A stretch of DNA of 64,000 bases from Methylobacterium sp. J-026 (GCF_022829585.1 NZ_JAKSYC010000110.1:1-64000); one strand, 5' to 3'; positions 38,135-47,212 are shown, counted from the first letter of the stretch. Notes: generated by a model not told the origin, from the sequence alone. A program made the numbers and translations.

Positions 38135-38695
38135 TCAACCCCGCGGCAGCGGCCGGGCCGGGTTGCCGACGACGGTCGCGCCCGCTGGCACGTCGCGGGT
38201 GACGACGGCGCCCGCGCCGATGATGGCGTCGTCGCCCACCGTGACGCCGGGCAGGATCAGCGCGCCGCCGCCGATCCAGACATTCGCCCCGACCACGATG
38301 GGCCGGCCGGATTCGACGCCCGCCCGGCGCAGCGCCGGATCGCGCGGATGGTCGGCGGTCAGGAACTGCACCCCGGGGCCGACCTGGGTGAGGTCGCCGA
38401 TCGACACGGGGGCAACGTCGAGGATCACGCAGTTGAAGTTGAGGAACACCCCGTCGCCGATCGCGATGTGCTGGCCGTAATCGCAGAAGAACGGCGGCCG
38501 GATTACCGCGTCCGCGCCGACATGGGCGAGGAGTTCGCGCAGGAGGACGCGCCGCTCGTCGGGGGAGGCGTCCAGGGTGGCGTTGTAGCGGACCATCCAG
38601 GCGCGGGTGCGCCGCGCGTCGGCGGCGAGTTCCGGGTCGCCGGGCCGGTAGGGCTCGCCGGACAGCATTTTTTGCTTTTCGGTTTTGGTCGTCAT
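38135..38695 (-). CDS. maa: Hexapeptide-repeat O-acetyltransferase (maltose/nodulation type)
   Basis: A 186-residue CoA-dependent acetyltransferase of the Maa/NodL/LacA group. The N-terminal cap is KTEKQKMLSGEPYRPGDPEL; the left-handed beta-helix follows from about residue 60, with the catalytic histidine in LTADHPRDPALR and IVVGANVWIGGGALILPGVT then VGDDAIIGAGAVVTRDVPAG, closing with NPARPL. AGGAGAAAC sits six bases before ATG 38695, so the shorter start is chosen over one at 38788. Natural acceptor unknown. Confidence 0.92.
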   Translation of the reverse strand: MTTKTEKQKMLSGEPYRPGDPELAADARRTRAWMVRYNATLDASPDERRVLLRELLAHVGADAVIRPPFFCDYGQHIAIGDGVFLNFNCVILDVAPVSIGDLTQVGPGVQFLTADHPRDPALRRAGVESGRPIVVGANVWIGGGALILPGVTVGDDAIIGAGAVVTRDVPAGATVVGNPARPLPRG

Positions 38696-38820
38696 GCGGT
38701 TTCTCCTGCGGTGCCGGGCGGGGGGCCAATCCTGTGCCTGCTTGATGGCCTCGGCCTGCCGAAAGCCACGGCGACAGGCCGAGGCCATTGCAGGGGCGTT
38801 GAGAGCGACCGTTGATGATC

Positions 38821-38837
38821 ATACGGAAATTCCGTAT
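38821..38837. promoter_or_regulatory. Perfect palindrome before the BrnT/HTH pair
   Basis: ATACGGAA-A-TTCCGTAT is a 17-bp perfect palindrome, ending 11 bases before the toxin ATG. It is the expected autorepressor site for the HTH antitoxin of the pair. Confidence 0.65.
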
Positions 38838-38848
38838 CGTCTCGCTCG

Positions 38849-39124
38849 ATGACGGCCGACCGGTTCGCTCCCACCAAGGATGCGATCAACCGCGCGAAGT
38901 ACAAGCTGTCCCTGGCATTCGGCGACCGGATCTTCGAGGACGGTGATCATCTGCTCATCCCCTCCATTCGGGAGATCGACGGAGAGGAACGGTTCAAGGT
39001 GGTCGGGCTGGTGGAGGGGACGCTGTTCACCGGCGTTTTCGTCTGGCGGGCGGACCGGGCGCGTTTCATCCCGGTGAGAAGGAGCAACACGGGTGAAGAG
39101 CGAGCCTATCGCGCTGCCGGCTGA
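38849..39124 (+). CDS. brnT: BrnT-type toxin
   Basis: A 91-residue BrnT family (RelE-like fold) ribonuclease toxin. The N-terminus DAINRAKYKLSLAF and FEDGDHL replace the usual K-A-x2-N-x-x-KHGVSF, and the core GEERFKVVGLVEGTLFTGVF-like region with FIPVRRSNTGEERAYRAAG is the family C-terminal signature. It comes before its antitoxin, as is normal for brnTA, and overlaps it by 32 bases. Degradation of mRNA is the expected effect; catalytic residues were not confirmed. Confidence 0.75.
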   Translation: MTADRFAPTKDAINRAKYKLSLAFGDRIFEDGDHLLIPSIREIDGEERFKVVGLVEGTLFTGVFVWRADRARFIPVRRSNTGEERAYRAAG

Positions 39125-39371
39125 TCCGGCGGACGCCGAGGATTTCGATACGACGGCCGAGGCGCTGGACCGCGGTCAGCGTGCCCGCCTGATCCGCAGG
39201 ACGCGCACCGGGCTCGGCCTGTCGCAATCCGAGTTCGCCAGCCGCTTCCGGGTTCCGATCGGCACGCTGCGCGACTGGGAGCAGGCGCGGACCGCCGCCC
39301 CGGATTTCGCCATCGCCTACGTGCGGGTGATCGGGCAGCATCCGGAGATGGTGGCGAAAGCCGTCGCCTAG
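39093..39371 (+). CDS. HTH (Xre-type) antitoxin of the BrnT pair
   Basis: A 92-residue protein with a C-terminal helix-turn-helix, TRTGLGLSQSEFASRFRVPI followed by GTLRDWEQAR, and an acidic N-terminus (ADPADAEDFDTTAEALDRGQ) that is likely disordered until bound to the toxin. It overlaps brnT by 32 bases; AAGGAG lies eight bases before its GTG. The classical BrnA antitoxin is ribbon-helix-helix; here an Xre/HigA-like HTH takes the place. It should bind the 17-bp palindrome upstream of brnT. Confidence 0.8.
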   Translation: MKSEPIALPADPADAEDFDTTAEALDRGQRARLIRRTRTGLGLSQSEFASRFRVPIGTLRDWEQARTAAPDFAIAYVRVIGQHPEMVAKAVA

Positions 39372-39416
39372 GCGATCATCGACCGGGTGCTCCCAGCCCG
39401 CAGCAGCCGAGCCCCA

Positions 39417-40412
39417 TTACCCCACCCGCCGCAACGGCAGCCGCAGCCCCGGCGCGGGCCGCTCCAGAAGCACCTCCCGGCGGAACCGCACCAGCCGCGC
39501 CGGCCGGCCGGCGGCGCCGCTGGTGACGCTCTCGGTCTCCTCAACCAGCCCCTGCTGCGCCACGAGCCGGCGAAAATTCTGCTTGTGCAGCTGCGTCCCC
39601 GACAGGGCCTCGACGGTCTTCTGGAGCTGGAGCAGGGTGAATTCCGGCGGCATCAGCTCGAACACCACCGGGCGGTACTTGATCTTGCCCCGCAGCCGAC
39701 CGATCGCCGTGGCCAGAACCCGCCGGTGGTCGAAGGCCATGGGCACGCCGGCCGGGTCGTTCGGGAGCGCCGGGCCGGCATTGCCGCCGGCCTCCGGGAT
39801 CAGCCCGGCCTCGAACAGCAATTCGTAGCGCTCCAGCACGCGCTCCTCGTTCCAGGTGCCGCCGTTCATGCCGAAGGTCAGGCCCAGGCGGTCGAGGCGG
39901 CGGGTCCGGGTGGCGCGGTCCTCGGGCTCCCCTGCCCAGGCGGAGAGCCGTTCCGCGATGGCGTCGAGCTGGGGCGGACGACCGTTGCGGAAATCCTCGT
40001 AGGGCAGGTAGCGGTACCAGTTCTGCCAGGCCGCCTCGGCGAGGCCGGCCGGGCGCTCCTCGCGGACCAGGGCGAGATAGGCCACCGAGAGGGAGTGCAC
40101 CTCCGCCATGTCCGAGGCCCCGGAACGGTCGCGGTCGCCGAAGGTGTAGAGCTGCTCCACGTAGCCGAGGCGCTGGTGCGTCTGCCGCTCCACCCAGGCG
40201 CGCAGGCCCCGCTCCAGGGTGGCGTGCTCGGGAACCAGCGGACCGGCCGGCAGGCCGTCGCCGCGGCCCGGCGCCTGGTCGGGCACCCGGATCGTGAGGG
40301 CGCGCGGCTCCCCCCCGGTCGCGGCGACGATCACCGCGACGAGGCCTACGGAGGAGCGCTCCGGCGGGGCCTGCGCCCCGCGCGCACCCGTCTGCGCCGC
40401 GGCACCCTTCAT
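39417..40412 (-). CDS. nadQ: NadQ-type NUDIX/winged-helix NAD regulator
   Basis: A 331-residue regulator of COG4111 type: N-terminal NUDIX-like domain (SVGLVAVIVAATGGEPRALT, ARPxxxEHATLERGLRAWVE with the degenerate Nudix helix) and C-terminal winged helix FELMPPEFTLLQLQKTVEAL then HKQNFRRLVAQQGLVEETE. In alphaproteobacteria such proteins repress NAD biosynthesis genes (nadABC) and sense NAD-related ligands. The Nudix box is weak, so ligand binding rather than hydrolysis is likely. Divergent from thiE; the 250-bp gap holds an inverted repeat at 40527-40557. Confidence 0.75.
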   Translation of the reverse strand: MKGAAAQTGARGAQAPPERSSVGLVAVIVAATGGEPRALTIRVPDQAPGRGDGLPAGPLVPEHATLERGLRAWVERQTHQRLGYVEQLYTFGDRDRSGASDMAEVHSLSVAYLALVREERPAGLAEAAWQNWYRYLPYEDFRNGRPPQLDAIAERLSAWAGEPEDRATRTRRLDRLGLTFGMNGGTWNEERVLERYELLFEAGLIPEAGGNAGPALPNDPAGVPMAFDHRRVLATAIGRLRGKIKYRPVVFELMPPEFTLLQLQKTVEALSGTQLHKQNFRRLVAQQGLVEETESVTSGAAGRPARLVRFRREVLLERPAPGLRLPLRRVG

Positions 40413-40526
40413 CGTCCCTCGACCGCCTCTCCCCGCCGATCCGCCCTAAGATCTTGATCCACCGCGCGCGCGTCCGCCGACCGGCATCCGCTCCGGCGGC
40501 GCGCGCTCTATAGGGGGGCAGGATCG

Positions 40527-40557
40527 CCGCGCGTCAACGCCGCCGTTGACCGCGCGG
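40527..40557. promoter_or_regulatory. Inverted repeat between nadQ and thiE
   Basis: CCGCGCGTCAACG (40527-40539) is the reverse complement of CGTTGACCGCGCGG (40544-40557) except for one bulged G. It is in the middle of the divergent spacer and could be an operator for NadQ or a leader stem for thiE. No thiamine (TPP) riboswitch motif is visible. Confidence 0.4.
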
Positions 40558-40663
40558 CACCGGCGCATGGGACACGCTTGCCAAGCCGGCGGGGGCTGCC
40601 CAAACAGGGCCGCCCGGGACGGGCCGGCGCGGCGCCGGTCGGGGCGGGGGCCGAGCGACAGCG

Positions 40664-41364
40664 ATGCCAGAGCGCGCGAACGCCGCATCGACCGGGGGCC
40701 GCGCGGTCGACCTGCGGCTCTACGGTCTCCTCGATGTCGGAATCTGCGGCGGCGACGGCGACCGGCTGGGGCGGCTCGGGGCCGAGGCGGTGGCGGGGGG
40801 CTGCACCCTGCTCCAGTACCGCGAGAAGGACATCCCGGACGCCCGCGCCGCCCTGGCGCGGATCCGGGCGATCCGGGAGGCGGTGGGCGGACGGGTGCCG
40901 GTGCTGGTCAACGACCGGGTCGACCTCGCCCTCGCCGCGGGGGCGGAGGGCGTGCATCTCGGCCAGGGCGACCTCCATCCGGCCGACGCCCGCCGCCTCC
41001 TGGGGCCGGACGCGATCATCGGCCTCACGGTGAAGACGGCGGCCCAGGCCGACGAGCTGTACCGGCTGCCCGTGGACTACGCCTGCATCGGCGGCGTGTT
41101 CGCCACCACCAGCAAGGACAACCCCGACCCGCCGGTGGGCCTCGACGGCTTTTCCAGCATCGCCTTCCGGGCGCGCCTCGCCCGGGGCGCGGGCCTGCCC
41201 CTCGGCGCCATCGCGGGGATCGGCCCGGAGAACGCCGCCGCCGTGATCGCCGCCGGGGCGGACGGCGTCGCGGTGATCACCGCCCTGTTCGGGGCGGACC
41301 CGGTGCGCCCGCGCGCCCGGGACCTGCGCGCCCGGATCGACGCCGCCCTGGCGGAGCGGACGCG

Positions 41365-41368
<4 letters not shown>
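40664..41368 (+). CDS. thiE: Thiamine-phosphate synthase
   Basis: Couples hydroxymethylpyrimidine diphosphate and the thiazole phosphate to thiamine phosphate. The 234-residue TIM barrel shows [49 protein letters not shown], and [20 protein letters not shown] (phosphate-binding), then [20 protein letters not shown]. The stop overlaps the thiD start by ATGA, so the two form a thiamine pair. ATG 40664 leaves a short N-terminal extension. Confidence 0.95.
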
Positions 41369-42195
<827 letters not shown>

Positions 42196-42281
42196 ACCGG
42201 GCGGGCGGCGGCGCTTTCCAGTGCGCCGAGCCCCCTCCGCCTTGCGCCCGGGCGGCGATTGCGTTTGAAGAAGCGCACGAT

Positions 42282-42299
42282 CGTTCGGATAACGGAACG
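42282..42299. promoter_or_regulatory. Possible Xre operator
   Basis: CGTTC-N8-GAACG (42282-42299) is a 5-bp-arm inverted repeat 21 bases before the Xre-cupin gene. Such sites are often autoregulatory; weak evidence. Confidence 0.3.
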
Positions 42300-42319
42300 G
42301 CGCAGGCGGACCGGAGATC

Positions 42320-42946
42320 ATGCAGGATCAGGCGGAACGGCCCGACCGGGGACGCGGGCGCGACCTGCTGACCGGGGCGCAGGTGCTCTCCGGCCAGCTT
42401 GGCAAGACGATCCAGCGCCTGCGCAAGGCCTACAACCTGTCGCTCTCGGAACTCGCCGAGCAATCGGGCGTGGCCAAGTCGATCATCAGCCAGATCGAGC
42501 GCAACGAGACCAACCCGACCCTGGCGACGATCTGGCGGCTCTCCCAGGCCCTCGACGTCTCGATCGAGCGCGTCCTGGCGGCGGGCGACGAGGAGCCGTT
42601 CATCGAGAAGACCTCCCGGGCGGACACGCCGATCCTGGTTTCCGAGGACGGCAAGGTGCGGCTCGCCATCATCGGCTGGCTGAAGACGATCGAGTGGCTG
42701 CAATGGTACGAGGTCACGGCCGATCCCGGCGGGGTTCTCGATTCGGACCCGCACCAGCGCGGCTCGGTGGAATCGCTGTCGGTCGCCGAGGGGGCGTTCG
42801 AGGTGGAGATCGGCGGCATCGTGCAGCGGGCCCGGGCCGGCGAGACCCTGCGCTACCGCTGCGACCGGCCCCACCTCGTGCGCTGCACCGACGGACCGGC
42901 GCGGGCCACCATGGTGGTGATCCTGAAGGCCGCCGTGATGGAGTGA
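42320..42946 (+). CDS. Xre-family regulator with cupin domain
   Basis: A 208-residue regulator. HTH_3 in residues about 26-80: QRLRKAYNLSLSELAEQSGV followed by KSIISQIERNETNPTLATIW. A cupin (double-stranded beta helix) follows, with HQRGSVESLSVAEGAFEVEI and HLVRCTDGPARATMVVIL. The class often senses small metabolites such as amino acids, polyamines or ethanolamine. The start ATG 42320 has GGAG upstream. It is alone on the strand between thiD and the interrupted gene; its target is probably nearby or itself. Confidence 0.9.
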   Translation: MQDQAERPDRGRGRDLLTGAQVLSGQLGKTIQRLRKAYNLSLSELAEQSGVAKSIISQIERNETNPTLATIWRLSQALDVSIERVLAAGDEEPFIEKTSRADTPILVSEDGKVRLAIIGWLKTIEWLQWYEVTADPGGVLDSDPHQRGSVESLSVAEGAFEVEIGGIVQRARAGETLRYRCDRPHLVRCTDGPARATMVVILKAAVME

Positions 42947-43032
42947 GGAACCAAGCGGTCGTCTTGCGCGGACGCGCTGCCTGAAACAATCTCTAACGCC
43001 GAACGGGATCTATCAGAATCAGAGGCGGCTCG

Positions 43033-43440
43033 GTGGAGCGCATCAGGCGGTTGCTCTTCGACCATCCGCTCATGAAAGCACTCGGCCTCGGCCTGCTTGG
43101 TCTGGTTGGCACCGTGCTGTCGGGCGCTTACATCTTTGAGATCACGACGACACGCGACGGAGTACAGACTCTCGACTGGAGTGCAACGCCACACAGCCGC
43201 TCGTTCTAGCTGCTCCTGATCGTCCTCCTGGGCATGGGGTTATACGAGTGGGGCGCCGCCCGCTCTGAAAATCGGGTGCGTCGCGCGTTGAGCGAGACAG
43301 ATGTCCTGGGCATTGCGTTGCAGGAACTGGTGGGGCCGATGATCGAAGCGGCAAAACGCGATATCCGAGACGGGAAGCTGCGCACGCTCGACGATATCAA
43401 GCGCATGTTCGGATCCGAGCCGGGGGATCGCCAGACATGA
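43033..43440 (+). pseudogene. Small two-helix membrane protein interrupted by an amber codon
   Basis: From GTG 43033 (AGAGG before it) the frame reads VERIRRLLFDHPLMKALGLG LLGLVGTVLSGAYIFEI and so on for 58 codons to TAG at 43207-43209, then continues in the same frame with LLLIVLLGMGLYEWGAARSE NRVRRALSETDVLGIALQEL to TGA 43440. A second membrane helix straddles the stop. Both halves look like one protein (135 residues plus the TAG). The downstream half has ATG 43234 without a ribosome site. Either a recent nonsense mutation, a sequencing error, or readthrough. It overlaps the next gene by ATGA. Confidence 0.7.
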
Positions 43441-43739
43441 ACGCAGTCTTCACCCAGCACGCCGTCGATCACATGCGCGCGCAGGGCCTCAAAACCGTCG
43501 ATGTGGATCGGCTTCTTCAACGAGTCGAGCGTGTCGCGCAGGATCGCGAAACACTGACGCATTCGGACGATGTCGTTCGCCTGGGTATGCTCAGCGGCGA
43601 GGAGGCTTTCCTCGTTCGCGCCGGTGACATGAGAGCCGTCCTGGCGGTCACCCGCGACCGTCCGGAGCGGGTCGTCGTGGTCGGTGTGTATCGAGCCGAC
43701 GAGACTCTGCCCGCGTTCGAACTTGAGCCGCGTAATTAG
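43437..43739 (+). CDS. DUF4258-like small protein
   Basis: A 100-residue protein, MNAVFTQHAVDHMRAQGLKT then VDVDRLLQRVERVAQDRETL, with a beta-rich end (MRAVLAVTRDRPERVVVVGV Y). The FTxHAxxHMxxxGL start resembles DUF4258 and RelE/HigB-like small domains. It is translationally coupled (ATGA) to the interrupted membrane gene, so the pair forms an operon, possibly toxin-antitoxin-like, which is inference. No catalytic residues can be assigned. Confidence 0.55.
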   Translation: MNAVFTQHAVDHMRAQGLKTVDVDRLLQRVERVAQDRETLTHSDDVVRLGMLSGEEAFLVRAGDMRAVLAVTRDRPERVVVVGVYRADETLPAFELEPRN

Positions 43740-43745
43740 ATCGGC

Positions 43746-44237
43746 ATGGCTGGTAAGCAGGCGGTCTTCGTACGTCCCGCCACGCCGGCAGATTTGCACG
43801 TCCTGGTCACGCTGAACGCTATCGTGCAGGCGCTGCACGTGCGGCTGGAGCCGGACGAATTCAAAGCCGAGGTCGATGCGGCCGAGTTGCGGGCCTTCTT
43901 CGCGAGCCTCCTCGACAAGCCCGAGAACGACCTTCTGATCGCCGAGCAGTCCGCCGAGCCGGTCGGCTATCTCTGGTACGAGTTGCAGGAACGTCCGCCC
44001 ACGGTGCTCACGCAGGCGCGCCGGCGCATCTACATCCAGGACATCGCGGTCCGGGAACCCGCCCGCCGTGCCGGCGTGGCGACCGCGCTCCTGCGCGCGG
44101 TGGAAGCCGCGGCCACGGCTCTGCAGGTGGATCGCCTCGTCCTCGACGCGTGGACGCGGAACGAAGAGGCCCTCCGCTTCTTCCAGGGGCGCGGCTTCCG
44201 GCCGTTCAACGTCGTGCTGGCCAAGGCGCTGCGGTAG
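43746..44237 (+). CDS. GNAT-family N-acetyltransferase
   Basis: A 163-residue acyl-CoA transferase. It shows the GNAT core: strand beta4 IYIQDIAVREPARRAGVATA (with the R/Q-x2-G-x-A/G-type pyrophosphate loop as RRAGVA), and DAWTRNEEALRFFQGRGFRP typical of motif B. It starts 6 bases after the DUF4258-like gene, so it is probably in the same operon. Substrate unknown. Confidence 0.88.
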   Translation: MAGKQAVFVRPATPADLHVLVTLNAIVQALHVRLEPDEFKAEVDAAELRAFFASLLDKPENDLLIAEQSAEPVGYLWYELQERPPTVLTQARRRIYIQDIAVREPARRAGVATALLRAVEAAATALQVDRLVLDAWTRNEEALRFFQGRGFRPFNVVLAKALR

Positions 44238-44333
44238 AGCGCGCTTTCGCCGAGACAGGTCCGGCGTCGGCGAGGCCGCTCAGCCGCAGATCATAGGGCG
44301 TGTCCGAAAAGGCCCCGCCCGTCCAATCCTCCA

Positions 44334-44448
44334 CCTCATCCTGACGCGCCGGAGCGCAACGAAGACATCGAAGGAGCCCTCCAGCCGGCCGCGCGATCCC
44401 TGAAGGACCTCCTTCGAGGCCCGCTGGCGCGGGCATCTCAGGATGAGG
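44334..44448. repeat. CCTCATCCTGA-type palindromic intergenic repeat
   Basis: CCTCATCCTGA (44334-44344) and TCAGGATGAGG (44438-44448) are exact inverted copies bounding a 115-bp element with inner inverted bases (CATCGAAGGAG against CTCCTTCGAGG). Elements with the same ends are frequent in intergenic DNA of Hyphomicrobiales. It occupies most of the 283-bp gap between the GNAT gene and the lipoprotein gene. Confidence 0.7.
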
Positions 44449-44520
44449 GCGTGGATGGGACGCCATCCTTCCAGAGGCGCACCGTCTGACGATGCCAGAG
44501 CGTTTGCGGACGATGCGGCC

Positions 44521-45102
44521 TCACCGCCCCGTATTCACCCACCGCACCACGTCGGCGAGCACGGTGATCAGCGCCTGATCGAGGGCGTGGGCGCTGGTAC
44601 CGGCATCGATCTTGGCCACGGGGACCCGGGCCGTGAAGATCCGGGCGGCGGTCACCTTGCCGGTGCCGTCGGCCACGAGCTTCAGCGACAGGTCGACCAC
44701 CGCCTCGCCGGTCCCGGCCTGGACGTCGAAGGCGCGGATCTCGCTGATCAGCTGGTAATCGGCCACGACCTTGTCGCCGGGCCGGCTCACCGAGCGCAGC
44801 CGACCGGAATTCTCCAGGCTCTGGATGATCCGCGTCTGGATCAGGCGCGGCAGGCGGTCGGCCCATTGGCCGCCGCCCAGGAAGGAGAGGGCGCCGCCGG
44901 GTTCGCGCACGATGATCCGGTCGGCCTCGAAGGGCTGGATGCCCACCGGCTCCGAGACCGCGATCGAGCGGACGGCCGCGACCGGCCGGCCGGCCGCGGG
45001 CAGGGCGGCTAGGTCGAAGGTGAGGGGCGCGGCGCCGCCGCCGCAGCCGCCCAGCAGGGCAGCGAGCAACGTAGCGGCGGCGATGTGGGACGAGCGGACC
45101 AT
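44521..45102 (-). CDS. ABC-type transport auxiliary lipoprotein (PqiC-like)
   Basis: A 193-residue outer-membrane-type lipoprotein. The signal ends in the lipobox LLAALLGGCGG, so cysteine about 18 is acylated. The body matches the ABC_trans_aux (PqiC/DUF330) family with VRSIAVSEPVGIQPFEADRI and WADRLPRLIQTRIIQSLENS. It is the last gene of the Mla-like operon, 121 bases after mlaD. ATG 45102 is chosen since the signal starts there. Confidence 0.85.
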   Translation of the reverse strand: MVRSSHIAAATLLAALLGGCGGGAAPLTFDLAALPAAGRPVAAVRSIAVSEPVGIQPFEADRIIVREPGGALSFLGGGQWADRLPRLIQTRIIQSLENSGRLRSVSRPGDKVVADYQLISEIRAFDVQAGTGEAVVDLSLKLVADGTGKVTAARIFTARVPVAKIDAGTSAHALDQALITVLADVVRWVNTGR

Positions 45103-45223
45103 ACACGCAACCTGAAAAGCCCCACCGGCGAACGGCGGAGCTGTATAAGCTATGCGGTTAAAACTACGCCGCCGCGGCATCCGTGCCGTGCGACGGGACA
45201 CATCGGCCCGGCGACCGGTGATT

Positions 45224-46306
45224 TCACCGACCGCCGTTGTATTCCGGCAACGACGGCTTGCCGCCGAAGATCACCTGGCTCGGGTCGCGCTCCAGGCTGC
45301 GGACCGTGCGGTTGAGGGTGCTCAGGGTCCGTTGGCCGTCCCCGGACAGGGCCTCCACCTCCCGGCGGCCGGTGCCGCTGAGCCGGCCGAAATTGGTCGC
45401 GATGCTGGCGGTGCGCTTGTCGAGGTTCTCCGACATCACCCGGAAGGCCTTGCCGGCGTCGCGCACCGAGACCGCGGCGGCGCGGATCTCCGAGAAGGTG
45501 CTGGAGCCCTCCTGGCCCGAGGCCGAGCCGAGGAAGCCCTGGGCGCCGTTGAGCACCGCGTCGATCTTGTCGGCCGAGGCGTTGAGCTTGGCGGCGAGCG
45601 ACCGGGCGTCGTGCAGGCTCCCCTCGATGTCGGGGCTGGCCTTGGACAGGGCCTCCGAGAAGCGGTCGGCGTTGTCGATCACGTGGCCGAGCTTGGCGCC
45701 GTCCACCGCCTTGACCAGGGCCGAGATGTTCGGCCCGGCATCGGCCAGCGTCTTGGAGAAGGTCTCGACGTTGGTGAGCGAGCGGTTGATCGCGCCCTCG
45801 TTGGCCGAGACCAGCCGGTCGAGGCGGGCCAGCATGTCGTCGGCCCGCTGCGCCACCTGGCGGGCGAGCGCCATCATGTCCTGCATGTCGGAGGAATCGG
45901 CGAAGATCGTCGGCGGCTCGCCGTTGGCCATCGGGGTCAGCGCCGGCGCATCGGCGTTGCCGCCCGACAGCGAGATCACCGAGACCCCGGTGAGCATCGC
46001 GGAATCGAGGCGGGCGCGGGTGTCGGCCCGCAGCGGCGTCGCGGGCTCGACCTTGATCTGGGCGAGCACCCGGCGCGGATCCTGCGGGGCGAGGCGGATA
46101 TCGGTGACCTCGCCGACCTTGATGCCGTTGAAGTTCACGCTGGACCCGCGCGACAGTCCCCCGACCGAGCCGGAGAAGACGATCCGCACCGTCTGGCTGA
46201 CCTGCCGCGACGAGCCGCCGGAGAGCCACAGCACGGTGCCGAAGCCCGCCAGGATGACGGCGATGGTGAAGGCCCCGATGAGGGCGTAGTTCGCGCGGGT
46301 TTCCAT
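45224..46306 (-). CDS. mlaD: MlaD/MCE-domain lipid-binding protein
   Basis: A 360-residue periplasmic protein anchored by one N-terminal helix (ANYALIGAFTIAVILAGFGT). One MCE domain follows (about residues 40-118: VFSGSVGGLSRGSSVNFNGI, KVGEVTDIRL), then a long helical and coiled-coil tail (about 150-330) with many heptads ending in LPEYNGGR. It is much longer than E. coli MlaD (183), so it resembles the extended MlaD/MCE proteins of other alphaproteobacteria. ATG 46306 starts METRANYAL. Transfers phospholipid between membranes in the Mla system. Confidence 0.92.
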   Translation of the reverse strand: METRANYALIGAFTIAVILAGFGTVLWLSGGSSRQVSQTVRIVFSGSVGGLSRGSSVNFNGIKVGEVTDIRLAPQDPRRVLAQIKVEPATPLRADTRARLDSAMLTGVSVISLSGGNADAPALTPMANGEPPTIFADSSDMQDMMALARQVAQRADDMLARLDRLVSANEGAINRSLTNVETFSKTLADAGPNISALVKAVDGAKLGHVIDNADRFSEALSKASPDIEGSLHDARSLAAKLNASADKIDAVLNGAQGFLGSASGQEGSSTFSEIRAAAVSVRDAGKAFRVMSENLDKRTASIATNFGRLSGTGRREVEALSGDGQRTLSTLNRTVRSLERDPSQVIFGGKPSLPEYNGGR

Positions 46307-46404
46307 GCGCTCAGCCTGTTCTTCTGCCTGGCGGACGGGACCCGTCCGGGCGTCGGGCCTCAACTCCCGGACAGGAGCGGGGCGGGATCGGGATGGGGAA
46401 GCGG

Positions 46405-47202
46405 TCAGGCATGGGCCGCCGCACCGCCCGTGGCGATGGCCCGGGCGCGCTTGCCGTGGAAATAGGCGCGCAGCCAGGGATGGTCGCTCGCCAGCATCTC
46501 GTCGATGGTGCCGGCCGCGATGATCTGGCCGTCGCCGAGCGCCGCGATGCGGTCGCAGGCGGTGTAGAGGCTGTCGAGGTCGTGGGTGACCATGAAGACG
46601 GTGAGCCCCAGCGTCTCCTTCAGGGTCGAGACGAGGTCGTCGAACTCGCCCGCGCCGATCGGATCGAGGCCCGAGGTCGGCTCGTCCAGGAACAGGATCT
46701 CGGGGTCGAGCGCCAGGGAGCGGGCCAGAGCCGCGCGCTTGATCATGCCGCCCGACAGTTCCGAGGGCAGCTTGTCGGCGGCGTCGGGCTTCAGGCCGAC
46801 CATCTCGATCTTGAGGCGGGCGAACTCGTCGAGCAGGCGCTCGGACAGGTTCAGGTGCTCGCGCATCGGCACCTGGATGTTCTGCTTGACGGTGAGCGAC
46901 GAGAACAGGGCACCCTGCTGGAACAGAACGCCCCAGCGCTGCTCCATCCGCCGCCGCTCGGCGTAGGTCAGGTCGTCCACGTCGCGGCCGAACACCTCGA
47001 TCGTGCCGGCCCGCTTCGGGTTGAGGCCCAGGATCGTCCGGGTCAGCACCGACTTGCCCTGCCCCGAGGGCCCGACGAAGCCCAGGATCTCCCCGGCCCG
47101 GATGTCGAGGTTCAGGCCTTTCAGGATGTCGCGGTCGCGGAAGCCGACCACGAGGTCGCGCACGCGGATGATCGGGGCGGGGGCGGTCATCGAGGCATCC
47201 AT
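46405..47202 (-). CDS. mlaF: Mla-type ABC transporter ATPase
   Basis: A 265-residue ATPase of the Mla/Ttg2A family. Walker A is GPSGQGKSVL (with Q in place of S), signature LSGGMIKRAALARSLAL, Walker B LFLDEPTSGLDP, switch MVTHDLDSLYTACDR. ATG 47202 lies 11 bases after the mlaE stop, so they are co-transcribed. It powers the MlaE permease for lipid transport between the membranes. Confidence 0.94.
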   Translation of the reverse strand: MDASMTAPAPIIRVRDLVVGFRDRDILKGLNLDIRAGEILGFVGPSGQGKSVLTRTILGLNPKRAGTIEVFGRDVDDLTYAERRRMEQRWGVLFQQGALFSSLTVKQNIQVPMREHLNLSERLLDEFARLKIEMVGLKPDAADKLPSELSGGMIKRAALARSLALDPEILFLDEPTSGLDPIGAGEFDDLVSTLKETLGLTVFMVTHDLDSLYTACDRIAALGDGQIIAAGTIDEMLASDHPWLRAYFHGKRARAIATGGAAAHA

Positions 47203-47212
47203 CGGGGCGGCC

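Noticed and set aside
40413..40663. A possible thiamine (TPP) riboswitch before thiE
   Set aside because: No CTGAGA or the paired TPP-site motifs were found; only a GC-rich inverted repeat.
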